NCBI GenBank assembly: GCA_010909165.1
Contig: MU008186.1
Span: 310,001-374,000 of the forward strand
DNA length: 64,000 bases
Source of the DNA: Anthoceros angustus
Lineage: Eukaryota; Streptophyta; Anthocerotopsida; Anthocerotales; Anthocerotaceae
Reading direction: 5' to 3'
The translations under genes were made by a program, and so were the position numbers. Positions 55,801 to 64,000 of the stretch are shown piece after piece. Within the stretch, counting starts at the first letter, position 1; each line of letters begins with the position of its first letter. Below the pieces are notes generated by a model that was given only the letters and a program-made list of their open reading frames with translations, was not told where the DNA came from and ran no database searches.

Positions 55801-57670
55801 AATCAAAGGGGGTCCCGGGTGCCGCAGCAGCTTACCTCCTCCCCCCACTTGATCCGATCCACGAAGTCCCCACCAGCACTCGACCCTAGTACCTAGTTAT
55901 ATATAGTACAAGAAAAAGAATTTTTTTAGGGTCGGTTTCTTTACAGCGAGTTATTTTTCACTCTATATAATTATGTTGATATAGTATATCTCATATTTAA
56001 ATAAATTATATTTTTATGAAGCTTTATCACGATGAATAACTATAGCATGCAATAGAACAATAATCTAACATGTCACATAACAAATAATCCAGCACATTAG
56101 GAAGCTTGTTATGATATGTAGAAAGTTATACATCTTTGTGACATGCCTCATCATTTAACACTTTTGTGCGATGTGAAGGTGTGTGAGTGTAAATTTACAG
56201 CATAGAGCGGGCTAACGTGGAAGTTGGTGGGTTATTACTGCTCGCTTGCCGTATTCAAAGGTGTGGCGGGTTGTTGCTACTTGCTGGGCGTATTAAAAGG
56301 CGTGGCTTCGTGTGCGTGTGGGATCCGGCTTGTGATTGACAACTTGAAAATAAACAAATGTATACTATTGGTACACTAATTTTGTGCACCTGAATGCAAA
56401 TCTACTCTAATAGGAGAGTTTGGAGCTCTTTTAAAGGTAATCTTAATGGCACCTTATAAATGCACAATCTGATCAAAACCAAATAGAATAGAAGCCTATC
56501 AAATCACTACTAGGTAGTGAGAAAAAAAATGTTTGAAAAAAACAAGAAAGACATTTATCTAGAAAAGGAATAGAAGAGGAAGGAATATACTTGAGTAACT
56601 TTATACTATGAAACCAATTTGAAATTATATTGCTGCTGTTGTAAAGCCCTTAAGGATCCTCTAAATTAACCTAGAATGCGCAAAAGTCTCAAATTAAGAC
56701 TTCACTCTACTTTTTTAGCCCTAACAAAAGAAACCACAAGCGAAGAAATTTCTCGCTACTTTGCAATTTTTCCCCGCCGATCATTCTCCATGAGATGAAT
56801 GCATGACCTCCAAAAAAGGACATTTGTTTGTCATGAAAAATCGTGGTGTGAATGAGACCGAATCTTAACCTCCATAGCTACCTCGTGGTCAGCTCCATTT
56901 TGAGAAGGATCGAGACAGAGCGTGGCACTCACAGTGCCTCTCTCAGCAACCGTGCCAACCGAGCATTTGAATAACACTTGCCAAGTTGTCTCCTGTTGTG
57001 GACGCATTCCCATGACTGCGCACATAACATGGCGCTTGTTTTTGGCTCACTCAGTATGCCACAGTGAGTTAGTTACTGGTTCAATGTTTCGGTGGCTCCC
57101 TTCATGTTTTATGAATTGACCTTGATGGCATTGCTTTGCCTCAATCGACTACAATTTTGTTTGATCTGCCTTGATCAGCCGCCCGAGAATGCCTATGTCA
57201 TAACGGCTATAAGGCCATAGGTTATTTAACCTTACTAATGTGGACTTTGTAATAAGTAGTGGGGCCTACCATTGAACTGCATGAATACACGACTATGAGA
57301 ACATGGAAAAAAATGCAAGATTGCGGGCGGCGATATTGGCTATGGAAGATATAAAAGAATATAAAAACTAAGGCTGATTGCGGGGTTGACATTAACAGGG
57401 ATCGAACTGGCGTCTGGCTAGTAACAGTCAAGGTTGTTCAACAACAACAACAGCAACAAATTTATGTATGTCTACTGAGGGTGGAAGGACCTGCCCATTG
57501 TCTTGCTACAAGGAAGGGAAACTGAAAACTTCTGAATACTTACATGTATATAGCCCATTTCATATTGGCGGTACATAATCTAACATGATCTTCGTGATAA
57601 GAGGACATATTTGTATTGGTTTCACAAGCACGAAATAGCCCCCACCGTGGCACATATGTGAGTGCCAAGG
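55801..57670. other. AT-rich non-genic stretch
   Basis: No coding or RNA-gene signal. Short imperfect duplications such as GGCGGGTT(A/G)TT(G/A)CT occur near 56228 and 56266. Confidence 0.4.
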
Positions 57671-57743
57671 CACAATGTTTATGGATAGTCAGAAAACACT
57701 GGCCAAGTCGGCCAGTGTTTTCTGACTATCCATAAACATTGTG
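57671..57743. repeat. Perfect hairpin, 34-bp arms, 5-nt loop
   Basis: The left arm 57671-57704 (starts CACAATGTTTATGG) and right arm 57710-57743 are exact reverse complements, separated by AAGTC. No mismatch was seen. No ORF. Possibly a recent foldback event, a MITE or a small-RNA precursor. Confidence 0.95.
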
Positions 57744-58674
57744 ATACATCCATAATGTATCCTATGCCGGCCAATCATATTTCATGATGGCCAATCGTAT
57801 TTCATGAAAAAACATAATTCTAACTCTATGTTTTACTGTGATATTATTTACTGCAAAACTCGAGGATCACGCAAGAGGCTATAACTTTCCACAAGCTACC
57901 CAGCCATAGGGCCAAGTAGAGAGTAGCTTCCAGGGTTCGCAGTGCCCAAGCCAACAGTTTCCAAGTCATCAGTTTGCAAGTCAACATTTTCCATATTGGT
58001 GCCCCCTTCCAACTTAGCTGACTCTAGTAGGACGTGAACTTGATATTCCTCCACTAACAGCGTCTATGTAGAAAGGGGTTTCTCCTGTCAAAAGGGGTTT
58101 TGGAAAAAATCCCAACCCTATTCGAGCCGGGTTGGTTTGGTTTTGTTGGTTTTTGTAGGTGTTCATCCATCGGTTTTGGGCATTCTCGGCTCCGGCACCA
58201 CTTCTTGTCGAGTCATTTACACCGCGCTGGCGCCTTGTACTCAGGTTCATGGTGATTTAGTCGGTGTGATGAAGGGCCACTGACCTCATAGTTCCATAAT
58301 TTCGTCATGTCCGTAGTTTCTGCATTTTGTGTGGTTTTGTATCTTTTTGTATACTAGGGGGGCCTAGGCGCGCATAAGTGCGCGCCTAAATAATGCTATG
58401 CGCAAACTTGTGCACACACTGTGCAAAAAGAACGCGAAAAATTATCTTCCAATGGAGAAACATGTCCTTTTGGAGGTCTGAGGATGTGTCGGAACTCCCG
58501 ACAAAATAACAAGTAGCAGACATTGGCGGAGGTTCATTTAGACCCCTCTCATATATTTATCCTATGTCATAATGCGACGAAGAACACCCTATCCCCTTTT
58601 TATCCTTTGCGGTGTTTCCGTCTCTTTCGGCGGTGACCTAGTACCGGGTTATCATCAAACATGCCAGCGGGGCC

Positions 58675-58770
58675 CAGCTAGGTGAACAAGTGCGTGCACC
58701 AGGGGGCAAGGGGGCCCAGGTGCGCGCACCAAGGGGCAAGGAGGCTCAGGTGCGCGCACCCAAGGTCAAG
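58675..58770. repeat. ~34-bp GC-rich tandem repeat, 3 copies
   Basis: GGTG(A/C)..GTGCG(T/C)GCACCA.GGGGCAAG repeats three times (GTGCGTGCACC, GTGCGCGCACC, GTGCGCGCACC). Upstream 58360-58440 has further GCGCGC/GTGCAC palindromes. Confidence 0.75.
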
Positions 58771-58779
58771 AAGGGCCTA

Positions 58780-59250
58780 GGAGCATGAATCCATATGGTT
58801 CATGCCTCCTAGTGCATTCCCAGACGGTTCATCCAAAGAAAAAAAGAGCAAAAATTCTAAAAAACCCCAAAAAAGTCTAATTTTAAATTTTATTTTGAAT
58901 TTTTTGGCATTTTTTGATATTTTTGTTGTTTTCAAGGGTTCCATTCTATGTTTTCTACCTTTTTTGTGCACCTCCCTAATGTGGATATGTTTCTATCTTT
59001 ACTTAGCCCTCGTTTTTTTTTCTAGTGGTTAAAACTTTGAACTAGTAGTGAGAACCTTTTGCATCTTTTGAATCTTGAGACGTTTGGCATGGGCTCAGCT
59101 CCAAGTGCAGACCATACCACTCTCATTCTCGCACTGCATGCGGATCAAGAGCATCAGGTCAACGAAGACATTATTGTCCCAATGTCTAAGAAACAAAGTC
59201 GTCTAAATTTCCTTGAGCAAGAGTATAGTCTTAATTCTGAACGTAATTGA
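58780..59250. other. Low-complexity stretch, no gene
   Basis: A/T runs at 58840-58925; small open frames here (e.g. 59059-59250) have no motif. Confidence 0.35.
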
Positions 59251-59429
59251 CGACAACGTTACTGGCATTTGCACCACAGGCTTTCGAATAGATTGGTTCA
59301 TCGTCATGTTCGTTCTCTAAATTAATGAAGGGTACCTCTGCTGCAGGATCACAACCACGAGGAATCCCTCCAACCTTCAGATTATCAAACATGAAAGCAT
59401 AAAAAATACAGCCAAGTTGGAGCTCCTTG

Positions 59430-59590
59430 ACCCATTGCTGATTTTTTCTCCTTCTCTTTCTTGTAGACTTTCTTCAAATTCTGCACGTATTGTTTCCATT
59501 TCAACCCTATGACCTTAAACAAATAGAATTATTGGACGTCAGTGGCAATCTCATCGTAGTGTTTTTGCTTCAAGTACCCCTTGTACACTA
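59430..59590 (-). pseudogene. Myb/SANT-like domain fragment, possibly transposon-derived
   Basis: Minus-strand reading GYLKQKHYDEIATDVQ, a stop, FKVIGLKWKQYVQNLKKVYK and KEKEKK resembles the Myb/SANT-type DNA-binding domain of plant transposon-associated proteins. Low certainty; only one domain piece is present. Confidence 0.35.
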
Positions 59591-60440
59591 CAAGAGAAAG
59601 ACCTTTTCAACAACACAACTAGCAATAAATTTTACAACGATTTTACAATGAACTGCTGTAAAATCCTTTGCACTTTGACTACTTCAGGCATTGTAAAATG
59701 CTGACTAGCGGATTACATGGCACTTAACTACTCCCCGGCTAATCGGCTGCCACATCATGTACCCGCTGGGTAGTGAATTTACAATGGCCTTTACAACCTT
59801 CGAGTTTTTTCTATAGTTATCTCTCAATGATTTGCAATAAATTGTACGACAACTAGTACAATGAGATTTACAATACTTAAAGATGTCTTAGTGATTTGTA
59901 ATAGCCCTTTATAACAGTTCGAACAACACAAAGTACAACCTTAATTACAACACATATTTACAACACGCTTTATAACACAGCTTACAACGTACTTCATAAT
60001 TGGTGCAATGCCTACTAGAATACGTATTAACACAAATTAAAACTTAAATTCTAATTTGTGCAACATAAATTATAACACGTATTACAACATATGTTTTAAA
60101 ATTGCAATACAAATTATAACATGATTGTAACATAAATTACAATAAGAGTGCAACTTTAATTACAATATGATTGTAACGTAAATTACAATAGGATTACAAC
60201 GTAAATTACAACAGTTTGAGACGTCTCAAACAATTACAATAATTATTGCAATGTAAATTAACAACACCTATTCGAACAATGTTTTGAAATTGCAACACAA
60301 ATTACAATATGATTGCAACGTAAATTATAACAGTTTGAGACATCCAAACATTTACAATAATTACTGCAACGCATATTACACGCGAATTAGCGGTACATGT
60401 TATAAAATTACAACGTTGTTCATATACTACAATGCTATTC
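59587..60440. mobile_element. Probable CACTA-type element end with subterminal repeats
   Basis: CACTACAAGAGAAAGACC at 59587 resembles the CACTACAAGAAA terminal sequence of En/Spm (CACTA) transposons. It is followed by ~850 bp of dense short repeats on the theme (A)TTACAACGTAAATTACAA and ATTGTAACG, typical of subterminal arrays. The opposite end was not found in the window. Confidence 0.5.
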
Positions 60441-61440
60441 AAATTACTATGCGGTTCATATCTAATTTTTTTTAATTTATATTCTGCACGATACATATCA
60501 GCCAACTTCTTAATTATGTGAGATTTTCTTTTTGGGGCAAAATTCTAGTCCTACGCAATGACAATTGATAAGCATATGAAGACAATCGAGACTCTTCACA
60601 TCGCATGTACAAGGTAGAAATACAGCGAACCATGTCCTCAGACCAGCTGGCATGCTCGTCCTGCGTCTAAACTTCTTGACAAGGCCTCTGCCTCTGCTGT
60701 ATTATTACCAACACTATGTCAAAAGAGCCATCTCAAGAGAAACCAGAATGAAGATAAAACACTAGCTAATCTCACGGATTCGACCAAGTGTTCAAGGCAC
60801 AAAGTCCAGGTCGTTTTACATGTTCATTAGAAGCACTTTGAGGAGTCATAGCTATATTAGCCTCCACCACAGCTAGTAAAATCTAATTGGCGCTGGAAGA
60901 TTGTGCAATATCATGCTAGCACGAGGACCTCAAGATATTGGAATGATCAATACAAACAGTGGCAGACTAAGTACAAACAGCACATGAATTCGTACCTGTT
61001 GGAGCGCCAGTCAAACAAGTATTCCAACAAGTGTCTCAAAGGAATCATATTGATTATCCGGAGGAGCTATGCATATGGTACACACGAGATCGAAAGTTAT
61101 GATGGTTGCAAGTTACTTAGGCAAATCGGGTGTAACCACTGCCGAGACGGCGGAACTAGAACTTGTCATATGAGACCTATGCGAGATGTTATGTGCATCT
61201 ATGATAAAAGATAAAAACACAAGGATCAACAAAATGATGTCAACATTTTCAGGAACATAAAATAATTATATGCTTATCAATCACTATCAATGATATGGAA
61301 TGAACAATCTGAGTTATGAGACTATGAAAGGCTTTTGATACCACAAGTTTGGAAGAGTATATCCGGAGGTGTAGTTTCTTTTCCACGAGATACACAAACT
61401 GCACATTTGGACAAGTAAGACTAATCTTATTTCAGCTCCT
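60441..61440. other. No gene recognised
   Basis: A 103-codon plus frame (60903-61214) carries no recognised motif. Otherwise non-coding in appearance. Confidence 0.35.
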
Positions 61441-61539
61441 TGGGACGTCTCCATGCACACCAACCAAGGGCGGCTAAGTTGTCTCGAAGAAATTCAATCG
61501 CCTTGGAAAGTATGTCCCTACAGAAAGGGAACTTGAATC

Positions 61540-62230
61540 CCGGTGGCATAGCAGATTTAGATCTCGGGCAAGTGTCGCCGGATTGCATGAAACATAAACA
61601 ACTCAAGAAGCCCTCAACTTCAACAAAAATTGCACTGGTTTCACGTGCAGGCCTGGCTTGTTCGGGTCTGTAAACAAAAAGATTTCAGGCTAGTGCTTTA
61701 AAAACATAAAACAAAGAGGAGAGGAATCTCACTAGCATAGAATATAGCTTGACCTATGTCCGCAATGTCTATTTGCGGTAGATCCCTCCCAAAATCACCT
61801 GATAATTTGCTCAACTTCGTCGGTCTCCTTCGACGAAAGTGGCATTATGCATATTATTTCGTTTCCTATTTCTGCGTGCGCAGCCACAGCTTTTAGAACC
61901 AACTCGCAGCCATAGACATGCTTTAGTCTGGAAGATCAGGTCATGTGTACCACCACTAATCTACAGCTTCCTAGACATGATGTGTCAGATTACAGTAACC
62001 TAGAACCACATTGCTTATTTCAAGCAAAGGGGTTAACAAAACGGCATAACTTACTCCACAGAGAGACAACACTCACTTTTGCGCCATGGTCAGACCAATT
62101 GTACCGGTGCCACAGAACAAATTGAGAAGTACCTCACTTCTATCGGCCCTCAGACTACATGCATCCAAAATATTGAGTAAAAAATATTTGTTACAACATC
62201 TCATTGAAACAAGGTTAGTCTCCACTTTTA
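61540..62230 (-). pseudogene. tRNA/rRNA m5U methyltransferase (TrmA/TRM2-like, At3g21300 type) pseudogene
   Basis: Minus strand from 62190: LLNILDACSLRADRSEVLLN leads into LFCGTGTIGLTMAQK, the SAM-binding motif I, donor near 62080. The next exon starts 61927: KLKHVYGCELVLKAVAAHA. NATFVEGD then appears in a second frame, and LSGDFGRDLPQIDI in a third. Near 61650-61550 comes PGLHVKPVQFLLKLRAS, a stop, and VVYVSCNPATLARDLNLLCH, which contains the catalytic-Cys motif (SCNPATLARD). Several frameshifts and a stop: dead gene. Confidence 0.8.
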
Positions 62231-62499
62231 GGGATTCGGAAGACTTTGCTTGAAAAGATCCAAAAAAATGCCAAAAAATCATACTCAATGGAAAACTAGT
62301 CACTTGGCCATGTTTTCGCTCGAAAACACCACCTAGCATTTAACCATCATGACCAAAAACAACGTGACAAAGTCATGGAAAATGCCAAATCTTCGCGCAT
62401 TGGATATGGATTTTCCCATTTCCGGGGATGTGCCGGATTCCAAATGGTCAATTCTTAGACGTAATGGCACAAAACCCATCTGACACAGGAACCAATTCC

Positions 62500-62660
62500 G
62501 CTATTTGCGCTGGCCTACCGGTGGCAGAGGCCTCACTACGTCGACCTACCAGCGCAAGCCGTCCCTGCTCCGGTCTACTGGCGCAAGCCGTCATTGTGCC
62601 GACCTACTGGCGCAGTGTCCTCATTTGCGTCGGCCTACCGGCGCAGTGTCGTCATCAACA
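62500..62660. repeat. GC-rich ~40-bp minisatellite
   Basis: About four diverged units with (G/C)GACCTAC(C/T)GGCGCA(A/G)(G/T)(C/G)CGTC. Open frames across it are artefacts. Confidence 0.7.
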
Positions 62661-64000
62661 ACATGCAGGGAGATAAACAATATGCTTCAAGACAACCTCT
62701 TACAAATGTTCTACATGCGGGCTTTACTTCCACATAATAGAACATCTAGCTTACGGCGGTGCGCTTCCGGGCACTACCAAAATTTTGAGGTATTGTCATT
62801 GTTACTGTGGTGAGTACTGTATTTTCTTTTAATGGTGCTTCCGGCATTTCAGCATATTGTGCTGCAATAGCCGTATGGGGTACTGCGCGTTGTGAACAGC
62901 CCTCCACGGCGTCGCGAGGTCCGCGGTGCCCCACAAGCAGCCTACATAATGAGGGCCCGTAAAATGTGGATAGGGTTAGTGCTATGAATGGTGAATGTGC
63001 TGGGTCTCGGCGACATAAATTATTAGGGTTATGTGTAAATGTAATAACACACATGCTGAGAATCCCATGTTTTTGTGTGTTTATGTGCTAATGACTACCA
63101 GAGGGTACAGGTCTTGCGGTTGAACTATGTGTTTGTGTGAAAGTGTTAATAAGAGCGTTGCATAGTCCTAGAAAAATTTAGTTAGGAGATGTTTGAGCGT
63201 TGGTCTAATAAATATTTGGCCTACAGTACGAGCTGCCAATAATCTACTAATGATTATACCACAAATAATCTACTAATCTAAAATTTAATAAAAAGGTCTA
63301 GGATTACTAAGCTTGAGACGATTGACTAGCTGGTAGAGAGTGGATAGACACACAAGTCACGCTCGCTTGTATACTATCGGGTAGAACGCATGCATAAGAG
63401 AAAGAGGATGTTGAGTGACAAGCCAGGACGGCATGTCACCAAGGCCCGCATGTAGAATTCTACATTTATACATATGTACAACGAATCAAGCCTTCCATAT
63501 GTATTGTATACCTGCAGCGTGTACAGACAAGCTAGGGCCCACATCGGGCGGACCGTCAGGAATAATCATTCAATACCATGGGCCCTGGACCTTCAGACCG
63601 GGCCCTAGACTTTCAGACCGGGCCCCAGCCTTCGTCTTCAAATGATGAAAACGAAAGCTGCGGGACAACAATGATAGTGCTGATGTGAAGCAGCGCAAGA
63701 ACGGACGGCAGCCAATGCCAGCGTCCATTTTTTGATCCAACAATACAAGTCTCAGCGTAGGGCATGTGCACTAACGTGTTTCACTGGCAAATCTATCAGA
63801 TGCAAAACGCTGTGGCCCTCACCGCGTGTGTAGATGCCTTTCCAGACTTCACCTGGATCGGATCCTTCAGCCGCTACCGCATTCTGAAGTCTTGCCGTCA
63901 GCTGCACTGATCTTGAAGGAAATGCATACGGACAGCCAGGCCAACAATAGCCCATGCCCAATTTCCAACCTCTACATCGTCACTTCGACTTGGTCACATC
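62661..64000. other. No gene supported
   Basis: Small repeat TTCAGACCGGGCCC at ~63593 and ~63616. A minus frame at 63961-63752 (MGMGYCWPGCPYAFPSRSVQ) could be an exon entering the window edge, but I see no known domain. Confidence 0.3.

Noticed and set aside
57375-57425. tRNA-like GGGATCGAACTGGCG (T-arm consensus on the minus strand)
   Set aside because: The T-stem does not pair properly, and no acceptor, D or anticodon arm could be placed.
1-64000. Defence system, gene cluster or other operon-like novel system
   Set aside because: Genes are ordinary, individually promoted plant genes on both strands; no functional clustering beyond the two ALG genes was found.

Overview
The window is nuclear DNA of a land plant. 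Its genes are plant orthologs split by short GT-AG introns: D-amino-acid/aminodeoxychorismate-type class IV aminotransferase, cytosolic HisRS with the plant N-terminal extension, SOS1 antiporter, ALG12, ALG14, PNO1, glutaredoxin and a CHCH protein. It also holds a very long PLS-class PPR gene with scattered PPR debris, Arabidopsis-type TTTAGGG interstitial repeats, and plant transposons (Copia, MULE, pogo-like MITE, probable CACTA end). A fragment resembling the ciliary protein CCDC40/FAP172 and the style of the PPR repeats point to a non-seed plant with motile sperm (lycophyte, fern or bryophyte). This is inference; the species cannot be fixed from the sequence. Layout: 1-6.6 kb is gene-dense: the aminotransferase (minus, cut by the window edge), an unknown plastid-type protein (plus, apparently frameshifted) and HisRS (minus). 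6.7-11.5 kb holds a decayed coiled-coil/CCDC40-like fragment, rearranged PPR fragments, minisatellites, telomere-like repeats and a 165-bp tandem duplication. 11.7-14.9 kb is one uninterrupted 1072-codon PPR gene. 15-25.2 kb is a duplication zone: two copies of a ~4-kb unit, each with a TATA-like promoter region, an intact small gene of unknown function and a decayed intron-containing piece of the HisRS gene. In the second copy a single-exon F-box gene sits inside the HisRS pseudogene. 25-38.7 kb is transposon-rich: SDHAF2 exon fragment, pogo-like MITE, MULE/SWIM transposase remnant, hairpin and minisatellite DNA, and a Copia element whose two halves face each other, with one good glutaredoxin gene at 33.2-34.1 kb. 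39.3-55.1 kb is a second gene island: ALG14 (+), CHCH/mS37-like (-), PNO1 (+), an Ala/Gln-rich protein (-), ALG12 (+) and SOS1 (-). 55.2-64 kb is mostly AT-rich non-genic DNA with a perfect 34-bp-arm hairpin, a probable CACTA end, a tRNA m5U-methyltransferase pseudogene and GC-rich minisatellites. Functionally the genes are housekeeping: tRNA charging (HisRS), small-subunit ribosome assembly (PNO1), mitoribosome (CHCH), two steps of the dolichol-linked N-glycan pathway (ALG14, ALG12), Na+ export (SOS1), redox (GRX) and organellar RNA processing (PPR). No operon-like or defence-system structure is present. The most unusual features are the HisRS/small-gene duplications with the nested F-box gene, the conserved unknown small-gene pair, and several precise inverted-repeat elements. 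Exon boundaries were derived by eye from splice motifs, reading phase and remembered family sequences; no search was run.
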